NCBI GenBank assembly: GCA_022495005.1
Contig: JAGYXB010001414.1
Coordinates: forward strand, 620,001-684,000
DNA from: Rhyacophila brunnea
Lineage: Eukaryota > Arthropoda > Insecta > Trichoptera > Rhyacophilidae
DNA length: 64,000 bases
Direction of reading: 5' to 3'
Shown here: piece after piece, positions 51,331-63,076 of the stretch
Layout: every line of letters starts with the position of its first letter
How positions within the stretch are numbered: position 1 is the first letter of the stretch
Notes under the pieces: model-generated
Told to the model about the DNA's origin: nothing
Database searches by the model: none
Seen by the model: the letters and a program-made list of their open reading frames with translations, nothing else
Translations under genes and position numbers: made by a program

Positions 51331-51944
51331 CAATTAACAAGAGGGACCGAGAATTAAAGGAATTATAAGTAACAGTGAGTTTCACTTCACAGTATACCTT
51401 TTCACGCGTGGAAAAAGATTCAAACACGTAACTGCTTTGTATTCAAAGTATTAAGCATTTCATTTCTAGCATTGGGTTACACTTCTGTGTATAACGTGTA
51501 TTTACATGGTAGCGTACACAACTTGAATGTTATTGCGTTACATGTATCCCTGAAAACAACACTAATAAAAATAAAGAAATATCAATCTATTTTCATAGAA
51601 TTTATAATGGGATATTTAACTATGAAGTCAATTTACTAAACATGGATAGGCTAGGATTCTTTTAATCATCAGCTCCTTATGATATTGGTACAGCACAGAT
51701 TTATTACAACTAATAGGCCGTTTGATAAATTTGATATTTGATTCATTGTTTAGCATCTAGACCGGCCCCACATAGGTAGTTTTTTAGTAGATACCATTAC
51801 AAAAATAGGGAGATATTTATCTATGAAACAATAAAGTATTTTAAATCTGTATATTATGTAAAATGAATAATTTAACAAAACTATTACAACCAGATGGCTG
51901 TACATTTATTAATTCCTATGCATATTATTTATGATTGGTGTCAT
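51331..51944. other. No gene recognised
   Basis: AT-rich spacer with nothing identified. Confidence 0.4.
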
Positions 51945-52240
51945 TAGTAGGCCAATGTGGAATACATTGGCTTTCCCATACTGAGTGTTTTGGGTTCGAT
52001 TCCCGTTGAGGTTACAATACATATTATGTATGATTTTCTCAAGCCTGGGTGTTTCTGTTATGTGTTTCACTACTGTAGTTGGTGAGTTAGTACACTTGAG
52101 AGCATGGCGACCTTAGTCTTGGGTAACTAACCATTAAACTTAGGATCCCGTGATACGACCGATTATGACCGGGTATGGTTTGGTGGAACCATCTACTCCA
52201 ATGTAGATGGGCCTCGTTGACTGTTTGTAATGTAAAAAAG
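51945..52240 (+). mobile_element. SINE family 2, longest copy
   Basis: A degraded head with intact B-box region (GGGTTCGATTCCCGTTGAGG), then ACAATACATATTATGTATGA, TTTTCTCAAGCCTGGGTGTT, and a longer body not kept in the other copies (GATACGACCGATTATGACCG, CCATCTACTCCAATGTAGAT), ending in a GTAATGTAAAAAAG tail. It probably shows the near-full body of this family. Confidence 0.7.
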
Positions 52241-54066
52241 TTAATGCTAATTCGTAATAATTGTTAAAGTGACATTTGATGTCACATGATTTCTGTACAA
52301 CTGAAGAATTTAGTTGCATAATGCATGGATTGAGTATACGTAAACTGCTTTGTTTTTATAAATATATATAGGTATCTTTCTACCTACATACAGAAAATCT
52401 AATGTTTGCTCAGCAGCACGCTATGGTTATTTATTTTGAAATGGTTTTACGATGCACCCCCCGCTCGGCGAGATATCAAATATTTGTCTGGGATCGACCA
52501 CATAAAGGGACACCAAAATTTAACACACAGAGGTGAAAAATATCGTGGGCTCGAAATACAGCACACAAATTATAAAAATCACGGGTGGTTATTATGAGCA
52601 ACGCGATATCTTCTGAACGGTAGACATACACAGATAACTTATTGGACAATTCATAACAAAAATACCTTGTACACGAATACCTGTCGGTATGGATTTTGTG
52701 AAATTCGAACTCTGTGGACATTCTGCGTTGAAGATAATTTCAGATTGGTTGGGCAAAAAAAGCAGATGAGGGTCGTTGAGATGAGTATTTTGTGTATGGT
52801 TGATGTGTGAATAGAACTTTAACTATCCTAAATATTAAGGCACATATCAAAAACTAGTGTTATAAGATTTTCAAGCAATATTAATATTATAATAGTATAC
52901 ATTTAAAATGAATAAACTATTACAATAATTATATTGAAAAAAACGTATGTTTGTTAATAGTATTGTGTTGCAAAATGTAGGTAACAATATGAATGTTATG
53001 CGAGTTAGTCAAAGGTCTAAGTACTCTAAGTCATACAGGTCTATACAATGGAATATATAAGGTAAAATTAATGGAATATTCAAAATATGTATAGTATTTT
53101 TGTTGGGTTGAAATAAAAAGAATCAAACATAAAAACGATTATAAGAGAGCATTTTTGAGTGTCACAACAAATAGATACACAACAAAAGCGCCACTATTTT
53201 AACAACAATTCTATTAATAATAAAGGAATATAGCTTTATACATCTCTTGGTTATTTACAAATACAATTATTTTAAAATACAAAAATATTTATAACTTTGT
53301 AATACATAAATACATTATTTCATAATATAAACAGCGCCGTATTTATTGCCTAAATTGTTCCCGTAAAAAATATAATACTACATTTGAATACAAATAAGTA
53401 TTTATTCATATATTTACTCTTACTCGGTGATTCCACTTTCCAATCGTTAATCATTTGATGAAATAATATACTTATTTTTATTCACTTGTCCCACGAAATA
53501 AAAACTCATTTCAAAACAATGTCTTTCAGATACTTCAGTCAGGACATTATAAATAAACACAGAATACAATTTTAAAAGATCACTTCAAATTCTTTACCTC
53601 CACAAAAACTAAGAGTATGTATGACTCGTGGATAAATAAATATTACATGACTTGCTTATTAATTAGAAACAAAAACGGATATTTGATATTAACATACGAT
53701 GTGGAGTTCAATCAAAGTTAAAACATGTAATAATAAATATATACACTTTTGGTGGAATAAACTTGAAGTGTATACATGTTTATTAACGTGACTAAATACA
53801 CGTAACACTCACGTTTCAAGTCATAACTTTAGCTTCCTAATTTATTTTCTCTTAACAAAACTTTAGCCAAGTTACTTGAATCTTACGTGTTTACTTCACA
53901 AATTAACACAGGTACGTTATTCTTCATGTTAATATTATTTTCCTACTTGGTATAAAGTAGTAACTCTTGTCAATTTCTAGCCATACCGTATCAAGACGAA
54001 GGCTGGGTAATGTTTTGTAAGAGTGAGAAAGTAGTTGCAGTCCGGTATCTTCGTCTTCGAGTGGTA
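52241..54066. other. Intergenic sequence and presumed fng 3' UTR
   Basis: The right part follows the fng stop on the minus strand and should include its 3' UTR, but its end cannot be set. 52430-52600 is GC-balanced with open frames on both strands (63 and 81 codons) and no recognised family. The rest is AT-rich. Confidence 0.4.
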
Positions 54067-54121
54067 TTATCTCGGGCAGAAGCTCGCGTACGGGAATAGG
54101 AAACAGTGCAGTGAAAGAAAC
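54067..54121 (-). CDS. fng: fringe homologue, last coding exon
   Basis: The terminal exon follows acceptor TTTTTCACAG. One base completes the AGG codon, then 17 codons read FLSLHCFLFPYASFCPR and stop at TAA (54069-54067). The pattern F.S.HC.L.P...CP is the extreme C-terminus of fringe proteins, with two conserved cysteines. A longer frame (54139-53924) overlaps this exon but uses another phase and is a shadow. The 3' UTR continues leftward. A possible AATAAA on the minus strand lies at 53846-53841, about 220 nt after the stop, but such strings are common in this AT-rich DNA, so the transcript end is unknown. Confidence 0.93.
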
Positions 54122-56126
54122 CTGTGAAAAAGATATCATAGTTAATTATGAGTTACATTGTTCGGAGGGGTTATTAATTGCTAGCTTTATAATAGGAACG
54201 GTAGGTGCCCGGAGTCATATCGGGTTATGGGTACATTACAGTCGCGTATAAATCAAGATGTAAGTCTGTAAAAGATACGCTCGGCTTATGGGGAGTATTA
54301 GCCGATAAAAAATGAACACGTCTACATAATTTTCAATGTTTAAACTGTTTACGTTAACGTATGGAATTCTAATCGTTTATGGTGCCCAACGTTATAGAAA
54401 TAATAGTTGCATTAGCATTAGGTATACATTTGAACTAATTAACACCGTATTATTAATTTGTGGATACTATTAATTAATATATAACAAAACACAATTATTG
54501 TATATTATTTGGACCACGCTATTTATTATAATAATATGTATTAACAGATCAGGCTAAAAATTAACACTTCAACTTAAATAAACAGAATACATAACAGGAA
54601 ATCACAAAGCTTATTCCAGATACATATTATTTTGGCGAACAAATTATACCTAAAATCATTTGTAAGCTTTTGTCACTACGGATATCCACACCCTGAAACA
54701 GTTAAAATAACTGTTTAAAAAATGTGATAAGATTTCTTCTAATATAAGTAGGTACATGTTTCTGATGTTTTTTTTTTCTTCTAAATAATGTACTTACATA
54801 TTTAAATTTATATTTTCAATAATGAAAATTGTTTACTTTTGTAGCTTTACAATAATACTTTAATGTTTTATTTATCGATTATGTAATAAGTAAAAAATAA
54901 TGACGGGTAAAATATCTGGCGAACAATGGCCCGGTGTTTTTCTTTCTTGTTATATTCTATTGTTTTTGGTTGCTATGGTTTCCTGCTCTTCTATTTTCCG
55001 CCTGTCGCCGGTGTTGCCATCTCTGGTGCCACAAACAAAGCTTTCAAATTTTGATTACTACAACTTTACTATCTATACTTATTGGAACAATTGAACATAC
55101 GCATATGTAATTTCTTTTAGTGCGCACTAATGCTAATACCATTACTATTCCCGACTGCACATAGGTAAATCAAGCCTATTGCATCGCGTTTTCCCGCTTG
55201 ACGCCACTATCATAATATTACTTTCAAAACTATCGAACCTAATGCTAATGTGGTATATGTATAGCTTTGCATTAATTTAGGCATATCTATTTTAACGATA
55301 AAGTTATTACGGGTTACGACGAACTTACTATTGCTCTAATAAGCGTTGACTAAAGTTTCTTATATTGATCCTATTTCGGCAAACGATGTACCTACTCGTA
55401 CCTACTCCATTCTCCAAATGATGAGAGAAGTGAAAATTACCTTTATAAAGGATTCATAATATTTATAGTAATAAATAAATAAGCTATAAAAATTATTTTA
55501 GGATGGAACTGGCGAGGATTAATAATACCGTGTTCAAATGAATTTTTCACATCGCATTATCTATGAATACCTACTTTATTTCGATATTACCACTACCGAT
55601 GCGGTGTGACGCCCTGTAGGGGTCTGCTTACACATGCACATGAATTTTCTGCAAAAAATGCGGTACCTAGCTTTAAAAAAATGTGCGATAAACTGCGGTA
55701 TCTACAGCAGGATAGGTTATAGGATATTTTTTTTATTATAGAACGAGCCACATAAAAATGAGAAGGTAAAACATTAATATATCTTATATGAATCAAGATC
55801 TACTCTTTTCCATTTTTTTAATATGACGCCATAAATAGTATGTATCAGCCCTCGTATCCAGTATAAAGATCAATCCGATTGACGGTGAGTAGAACTGAGT
55901 GAACTAATTCTTCCTATTACTCTTTAAACATTAAACTCATTGACCGTGTCGTGGTCGCTTAGTTCAAAAAGTCAGCTTTAGATAATAATACTTTGTCGGT
56001 ACACGTACACCATCACTGTACGAGAGTGAATCCTCAATATGTTAGAAATGCCGAACGTCATATGTTTAATAGTATGACTTATAAAATTGATACAATGCCA
56101 AAAACATTGATATAAACAAGACATAC
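54122..56126 (-). other. fng last intron (about 2.0 kb)
   Basis: GT-AG intron splitting the arginine codon of DPNR as AG|G. It is AT-rich. A plus-strand open frame at 54900-55094 starts with a hydrophobic stretch, but nothing supports it as a gene, and no other recognisable element was seen. Confidence 0.85.
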
Positions 56127-56304
56127 CTATTGGGATCATAGTTCTCGTCGAATCCATCAAGGCTGACGACGTTCCACTCGTCCTTGTTTCTTGAAAAGGA
56201 AAAGGACACCTGATCGTGAAGGGTGTCTCTTCGCAGGAACTTCATCGGCTCTAAATGAGAGTGGAATTGCTCCACCACCGTCAAGGGTTTACCCAGTAAG
56301 TGTT
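56127..56304 (-). CDS. fng: fringe homologue, penultimate exon
   Basis: A 178-nt exon between a pyrimidine-rich acceptor (TTTTTTTACAG) and donor GTATGT. In frame it reads HLLGKPLTVVEQFHSHLEPM, then KFLRRDTLHDQVSFSFSRNK, then a segment ending in DGFDENYDPN. FHSHLE and the DPxR boundary are hallmark fringe C-terminal blocks. The histidine region contributes to the metal/UDP-sugar site in fringe structures, as I recall them. The reading frame would stay open past the donor into the intron, so the exon end was set by the donor and by homology (the split codon AG|G gives the R of DPNR). Codon use is far more GC-rich than the surrounding AT-rich DNA, as expected for a conserved exon. Confidence 0.95.
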
Positions 56305-57688
56305 CTGTAAAAAAAGAAAGACAATATTACTTAAGTATTCAACATTATGTATAACATTTTGTATTATTTATATGGAGATAAACAAACTCTTATACTATTC
56401 AAAATCTTTTTATTATCAAAGAAACATTTGTTTCTCGGCATTACGAAGGAATTTATTAAACAACGACTCGTTAAAATCAATATAAGTACCTATGTTACAT
56501 TTCTAAATAAGGAACATGTAAAGTACTCAATTAAAAAATAATTAGTAAATTCATAAAAAGCTACCCAATAGATTAAACAATCAATTCCCAATATAATGAT
56601 AATGTTATAGCCAAATAAATTTTACTAGTAAGTCTCGTTATTTTATTTTTAAATGCAGTAAATGTGTAAAGAACCGTATCACATACGTTTATTTTTAGGT
56701 TTAATCTATCACGTTCTGAATGTGACGTCAAAAGGCGGCTGAAAACTAAACTTATGTACACGACAAACAATAATCTAAAATACGATGACTATAATATATT
56801 CAGTATAAATGTAATTTAATGATAAAAATATAACGAAATCGGCATTTAAAGTAAGCGAATTTATTTCAGCAATACCCCTTTTCTAATTTTGTTTTAAAAT
56901 AGTTAATTAAATTTTTTGTTTAATTTAATATCTATTTAGTACCTATGCTTATACCTATTTAGGACGACAATCGTATTTAGTGAAACGAAGCCACGTGAAG
57001 ACACGTGTACGTCTCTAGTCATAAATATATAAAATAAATAAACGATTATTATTGAATGAAAAAACTATCGTATAAATAATCAATTGTCAATGAAATTTTA
57101 AAGTAAAAATGGATATTTTAAAATGAAAAACACCCGTGTCATAAAGTGTAACATTATTTGCCTCTCTGAGATGTCACGCTTTTCAACCGAGGCGTCATAT
57201 AAAATGCAGCGAGGGAGCCCTGCTCAAGACACGCCACTTTATCTCGTCAACCACGTCTGACGTCATATCATAAACCAACCCTCAAACTCCTGCTGCAGCA
57301 GCGGTGGGAAACTGACGCATGTACAAACTAAACGGCTGTCACACATGACAAAAACTAGTTTTGGAAAGGCCTGACAGGCTAAACACTTAAGATTAGAATA
57401 TTTATATAACTAATTGTGTTATGTAGATACTATGAATGCATAACCATAGTTTGCGTAAAGGAAAATTAAAATATCATAGAGGGATGATATTAATGCATAC
57501 TATTAAAACGACGAACAATGGTTTGGCAATCAGTGTCAGTGACTCACTTTGTCGATATATATTATATTATAATATGTTCGTGTAAACTTTCAACACCCAA
57601 TTCAATTAGCATATTTGAGCGGGTGAATAGCATTAGTCCGTAAAGTTAACATTTCCATTAATCGAACATAGCCTATTTCAACACATTT

Positions 57689-57859
57689 GTGCTCGGTCGT
57701 AGTGGTTTGGCGGGCGCGGCGCGGCGGCGTTTTGCGAAACTCAAACGTAGTATAACCGTGTGTATTATGCCCCAAAAAAGACACTGTCTAAGAACATTTC
57801 ACACACGGTTATACGTTTGAGTTTCGCGCCGCGCCCGCCAAGCCACTACGGTTGGGCAC
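57689..57859. repeat. GC-rich foldback in fng intron
   Basis: The left arm contains GTAGTGGTTTGGCGGGCGCG, GCGCGG, AAACTCAAACGTAGTATAAC and CGTGTG. The right arm reversed contains GTAGTGGCTTGGCGGGCGCG, GCGCG, AAACTCAAACGTATAACCGT. The arms are about 60-75 bp, separated by roughly 40 bases, with small indels (the left arm has an extra GCGGCGTTTTGC). The arms are the most GC-rich DNA in the window. It may be a foldback/MITE-type element or a structured regulatory sequence. Confidence 0.8.
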
Positions 57860-58869
57860 TTTCAGTTAGGGCGCGACGCGCATACATAAAAATGGTTCGG
57901 GGTGTGGTTCCATTTCGAAAAAAAATCCATAATAATTTATTTTTTACTTTTTAATGCGGCAGGAGGGGTCGGAGTTAACAAAATCCGGCATGTGCCACCG
58001 ACTTACGAATTTACCGTGAACAACCGTGAACCTTCGCACTTTTCTGGGCACATTTTCCATACACAGATACTCTGCATTTTGAGTATAGCGATGAAGACCG
58101 GGCCTGCAGGTGTAACTGCGAGTGCTCACTTACGAGTTATTGCGACTTGTCGCATCCACAAGTGGATGTCGAATGAGCTTGTAATAACGATCATAATTAT
58201 TAGGACTGTTAGTGTACGTTTGTGTCATCTGCGCTGTATTATCTTTTAGACATGCCACGTCAGAATATTTTGAAGAAAACATCGGATGCCTAGATGGTTA
58301 CACCAATTCATGAGGCCACATTTACATTACAATATCAATGTTTTATTTCCGGTACAAGTCGACAATGTTTTGTATTCAAAATTATCGATTTACGTATTAA
58401 TTAATAAACCAATACCATGCATTAATATCAAATGAAAGTTTATCTGGGAGATATAATTATTTAGGTACTTACCTACATCAAAAATAAATTATAGACCAAT
58501 TGAGTGAATTTAAAATAGTGCTAAAACGACTGCGGTTACAAACAGATGCGGGCGATATGAATTTGAGGTTTTTTTTTACACGTAAATCTGCAATGCGAAG
58601 TGACTTGCAGTTAATTTAATCACCATTTTAGTACTACTTTTTCAGCTTCACTGTATTACCTAATAGTTTTTAAAACTATTAAATTTTTACAAGTGGTAGT
58701 CTCCGAGGTAGGGAGCTGAAAGTTGGCAGCAATTTACCCCTCAACCTCCGTATTGACCAAAAAACTCCATAACGAGACCAAAAACTAAATATCAGCTTCA
58801 TACTTTAAATATATATTTTTTAAATTAAACTAAGTACACCAGTCTTAATAATTATTGTGTATGGGTGTT
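57860..58869. other. Intronic sequence, GC-balanced at 57950-58250
   Basis: Within the fng intron. A 115-codon plus-strand frame (57902-58249) and a minus-strand frame overlap here. Neither has splice context or a recognisable family, and the plus strand is antisense to fng. The balanced composition hints at an element remnant or regulatory DNA. Confidence 0.3.
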
Positions 58870-59111
58870 ATTACCCACGGTGGCCGCGCGGCTTAAGCGT
58901 TGAACTATCATGCCGTGGGTCCCAGGTTCGAATCCCCTGGGTCTGGCAAGTACACATATTGTTTTTTCAATTTGTGTGTGAGTCAGGCTATGGACCTACT
59001 AGGTTGAGCAAGTGGCTGACATCCATTTCTCGTAAAAACAACATCTGTTAATACAAACCTCTACTCTGTGGAGGCCCATATGATCCTATTAGGATCGGAC
59101 ATGGTCGGAAA
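58870..59111 (+). mobile_element. SINE family 1 insertion with 9-bp target-site duplication
   Basis: The head CCCACGGTGGCCGCGCGGCT with A-box-like TGGCCGCGCGG and B box GGTTCGAATCC is followed by GTACACATATTG, the family body and tail CCTATTAGGATCGGACATGG and GAAA. ATGGGTGTT stands directly on both sides (58861-58869 and 59112-59120), a perfect duplication that fixes the insertion limits. It lies in the fng intron, antisense to the gene. It is the best-preserved copy. Confidence 0.95.
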
Positions 59112-59624
59112 ATGGGTGTTGAATATATTTTGGTAGAAAACCCGACATGATAACAATATATCCGAAAAATGTAAAATAAAAAGGTTTGCTTAGAATGATT
59201 TGAGATTGAGGTTTGGAGCATTATACTGAAGTCACGCGTCATTTAGAAAAGTCACGTCACTTTATACAACTGCACTGCACTTTCATTCGTATGCTTTAAA
59301 ACCCACCAAATCCGAAGAAAGCCACCATCTTTTATGACCATAATTTGAATCAGATAAAAAGTGGATTGCTTTATGTATGCAGAGACACTTTACTTTGATA
59401 ACTTACTTGGGTATTCAGAAAACTTCCGACTTATAACCCGAATACCCGAACTTAACCGAAAAGTTTTAAATCACGCTTCGCTATAAAATATATCAGATTG
59501 CATAAAAAGTAAAAAGAGGTCTTTGTCCTGTTTGGTGTCGCTTAAAAAGTAGCATATTAATTTGTTTGGTATACAGATGAAAATACATTATTATGTGCGG
59601 TCGCTACCGGTTGTATGTACCTAC

Positions 59625-59755
59625 CAGTAGCGAAGGGTGGAGGTAGGCTGTTAAGATCCACCATAAATAGTGCACATTAAACTTTGTTAGTCATACGTAT
59701 TTGATTTTATTGAACTAAGACTACAATTTACAGATTATAATGGTTAGTAGCCCAA
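59625..59755 (+). mobile_element. One-armed fragment of the 417-bp long-TIR family
   Basis: CAGTAGCGAAGGGTGGAGGT, AGTGCACATTAAACTTTGTT, TAGTCATACGTATTTGA and AAGACTACAATTTACAG match the terminal arm of 48032-48448 (especially its right arm reversed). The opposite arm is missing. Confidence 0.7.
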
Positions 59756-59892
59756 TAATAGTGGTAAAACTCCCAGGTTTGAGGAATTTACATATTAGAT
59801 TATGTTAATATATTTTGACTTCACCGGAATCGAAGGCAGAACTCCGGGATGAAAGGTCAGCGCCTTAAGCACTGTACCATGAGAACCGCCCA
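59756..59892 (-). mobile_element. SINE family 2, minus-strand copy
   Basis: The minus strand reads GGTTCTCATGGTACAGTGCT, TAAGGCGCTGACC, ...TTCTGCCTTCGATTCCGGTG, then an A/T-rich junction and CCTCAAACCTGGGAGTTTTA. A- and B-box regions and the body junction match 38432-38621. It directly abuts the long-TIR fragment. Confidence 0.7.
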
Positions 59893-60839
59893 GGCTGAGG
59901 CTCTTAATTTGGTAGTATTTAAAAAATTTTGGAAAACTTTGTTCTATCAGAATTTATTGCCAAGACAGGCTGAAAATTACCCCGACTTGAAATGGTAGAA
60001 TAAATTCATGGAAAATCCTTCAGTGTAAATATTCAAATGAGTGACTACAATAAATTATTATTCTTCTCAAAGTTTGTCAACGTCCAAAACGGAATCCCAT
60101 TGCAACGCCGTGAAAACAAAAGAGGAACGAAAAAGACGAGAGTAGGAATTGCATTGCTGAAATATTATAACTGAAGAGACCGTATAGTATAGGAATTTAC
60201 ATAAACACGACAAAGTATTTCAGAGTCGGAAAATGCATTAATGCAATCTGTAAAAGTTTAGACGACTGCGATGCAATGCTTTAGTGTGAAAATAACTTAG
60301 CATTTAAATAAATATAATACACTGGGTAATTAAAATTGATACTCATAATATTATATACTTACTCGTAATTACGACAAGGGGTTGACTTTGCGTCTTCCAA
60401 AGATTTCTACAGGACAGTTTGCAGTATCGATGATTGACATAATATATACATATTTTGTCGCCGCCTATAATTTGTTAAATTATTATATACCTATTTGGTT
60501 ATCAAGGATAACATTGATTGATAGAGAATACTTGAAGAAACCATTATTTTTATTTCAACATTTTCAATGTGATTTGGTGTTGAAATTCGTCTACTAAACT
60601 TCATGTTTAGAAAATGGTTGATAAAATAATCTGCATATACCTACAAGGAATTGAAATTATAGAAAATTATATCTACATATCTTTATCAGAATTTATTTTC
60701 AAAGTTTGCAGCGATCCTCCGTTCAGAAGAAAAACATCGCTTAAAACCGCAAAGTTTTTCTTACACCCGTCATAATTTCACTGCCCAGCCGCAAAGGTCC
60801 AATAAAAATGAATAGTGAATTTTATTACACTAAATTAAT

Positions 60840-61130
60840 TTGACCGGTATCAAATTCGCCCCGACCACGAGCGCTCGCAGGCCCATTCGAAAGAGTCCCG
60901 CGGCAGGTTTTATTGCCAGGAATGAATAATAGATCGTGGAGAGATGACACTTTTTGAATTTACGACGATTTCACTTGGCGGCCGCGGCGTCTGACAATAC
61001 AGATTCAATGGCGCGAAACGATAATATTCAATCGAGCTTTTTGTTCGCCAGCGAGCTTTCCGGAGGCTATACGTTACGCGCAGCGTCAAAGAAAGCTCCA
61101 ACTCGAGTATTATCTGAGAAATGAACAAAC
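60840..61130. promoter_or_regulatory. Candidate intronic regulatory block of fng
   Basis: A unique, mixed-composition stretch (CCCCGACCACGAGCGCTCGC, TTGGCGGCCGCGGCGTCTGA, AGCGAGCTTTCCGGAGGC) inside an AT-rich intron, without open coding structure or repeat similarity to the rest of the window. Such islands can be conserved enhancers. This is inference from composition and location only. Confidence 0.25.
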
Positions 61131-61488
61131 TTTCTGCTATTCGCTTTGAATATAATCAATTAAGACTTGCACAACGCGTCACGCTTTCTACTTCAACGAT
61201 CATCAGGCGAAAGTTTGATAAAAAAATAGTTTTTAAAACTATTCTCGCATAAACTTTATGGAAACAGAAAAACTTGGGGTTATTAACAGAGGGTTATAGG
61301 CCGAAATATTACTAATTACGATCGAATTACCGGAAAATAACACGTCACGTCTTGACAGTTTTCCGAAGTTAGACGATTGTTTAATACATTGGAATTATAA
61401 TTAAACAAATTAATGTTAATAAAACAAATATGGACTTATTGTATTATTTATAAATAAATAAACGTAAATATGTAAATTATAATTAATT

Positions 61489-61555
61489 TAAGTTATGTAC
61501 TATTCCATTTGAGTATATTTGATATTGGGTATCAAATGGAATAGTACAAAACTTA
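61489..61555. repeat. 24-bp near-perfect palindrome
   Basis: TAAGTTATGTACTATTCCAT then TTGA, a 19-base spacer, and the inverted copy TCAA then ATGGAATAGTACAAAACTTA. Only one mismatch occurs in 24 pairs. The ACTATTCCATTTGA arm also begins the repeat copy at 63460. Confidence 0.85.
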
Positions 61556-61625
61556 AATCCATTAGAATTTAAATTCAAATTTCATCAAGTACCTTCGGTC
61601 GATAGCAGTAATATGGTAAAGACAT
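61556..61625 (+). repeat. Repeat family C, copy in fng intron
   Basis: AATCCATTAGAATTTAAATT, then CATCAAGTACCTTCGGTCGA and TAGCAGTAATA, nearly the same as 63553-63615 and related to 21361-21430. It directly follows the palindrome. Confidence 0.7.
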
Positions 61626-61631
61626 AACCTC

Positions 61632-61712
61632 ATTAGGGGCCATGATATATAAGCATTGGCTTCTCGTAGCAGGCGTTCTAGGATCGATTCCCGATGAGAT
61701 TACGCGCTTAAT
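61632..61712 (+). mobile_element. SINE family 2 head fragment
   Basis: The decayed head ends in AGGATCGATTCCCGATGAGA and TTACG, matching the T-arm and junction of family 2. The body beyond is lost or unrecognisable. Confidence 0.55.
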
Positions 61713-63076
61713 AACTGTTAGTAGTATTACAAATTAATGTCCTCAATGCTATATTCCCTATGCATATTACAATATTAATATACTTTTTATGAAGTTTGCC
61801 TTTGAGTCGTTTCTTTAATCAATAATTGTGATTTGTAATCGACCCAACAATTAACCTCTATCTTTAAATAGTTCGAAGTGAAAGTCTATTTCGATATTTT
61901 TCCTGTTGGTTTAAAAAAAATATAACGCGATGGCCCGGGGGGTATGATTTAAAGCTTAAATGAAAAAAACCTTTCATACGAGATACGGGAAGTAAACATA
62001 AAAAGTGTTCGTCAATATGGCGACGGTTTATATTATCTTTTTTTAACGCAGGCCGTGAAATACTGTATCCGACGAGCGAAACCACGATAGATGAGTAAGA
62101 AAACAATCAAAATAAAACTAAAAAGTATATTATATATTATCACATAGAAAATATTTACTTATTATAGTTATCATAATTTATTTGACCAACATTTGTTTTG
62201 TTACGCTAATAACAAGTAATATTAAAAATATTTTTTTCCGAAAATGCATATTCTCAAGTTGCGTACGTAGTCTTCTCGAAATTCCTTGTGGGACAAATTA
62301 AGGGTGGAGGTGCCAGTCGGAAAGACAGTAGGTACATATCAAGAAGATTTTGCCAGAAAATCTGAAGTTCAGATTACAGAAGTACAGATTGTTTGGTTAA
62401 CCTAAAAAATGAACTGCAATTATGAATGAGTATGAGTGACTGCAATTATGAATGAGAATTACGAGCCGTAGCGCTCGAAATTTTCTGAAGATAATAACAT
62501 GGTTAGATACCTATCAAATTTTATGTGTATTTTATAAAAATAAGTGTGTTAGATTTTTTGTTATATTATGTCGTGTCTACTCAGATGATCAATTTTTTTT
62601 TCTCCACGAGACTGAGCGATAACTTTACCGATTTCACGAACCGGAATGGCGCTCCGGTACATTTCGAGCTCTGAGTCATTGTTGTATTATATATCGCGTT
62701 TTATAATACATTGTATATTTTACATGGCGCAAATGCAATTCATTAAAAATATTTCGTATAATCAATGACATTTTATTGAGGCCCGCGTTAAAAAAAACGT
62801 TACGCCTGTCAGTTCATGCGTCTTGGAATACGACATAACATATTTAAAACCTCTTTTAATGATGTTGGGGTTAATCTTTATGTTGGAATAAGGCTCTACA
62901 GGTACAGTAAAAATGAATATTTATTATTGAAATAATCTTATGAGACAAAAATGAACAAAAAACAAAAATGTGTATTCATTGCCCACTTCTCGTAAATAGC
63001 ATTACAGTTTACCTGACAAGTAATCGATGAAACATTCATCTGAAAGCAATGGACATAATCAAAAGCTATCACTCAC

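Larger units (their letters stand above)
56305..63076 (-). other. fng intron (about 6.8 kb) with repeats
   Basis: GT-AG intron separating the two larger fng exons in the window, splitting a glutamate codon after its first base. It contains the GC-rich foldback at 57689-57859, the SINE at 58870-59111, a TIR-element fragment and SINE at 59625-59892, the block at 60840-61130, the palindrome at 61489-61555 and a SINE head at 61632-61712. The remaining sequence is AT-rich with nothing recognised. No competing exon was found on either strand. Confidence 0.85.

Noticed and set aside
53924..54139. 71-codon minus frame at the fng 3' end
   Set aside because: Wrong phase relative to the preceding exon. 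The fringe tail is read in another frame and stops at 54067.
54900..55094. 64-codon plus-strand frame with hydrophobic start inside the last fng intron
   Set aside because: Short, antisense to fng, no homology, and within expectation for a GC-balanced patch.
57303..57312. GGTGGGAAAC as a Su(H)/Notch response site in the fng intron
   Set aside because: The GTGGGAA core occurs several times elsewhere in the window and is expected by chance at this length.
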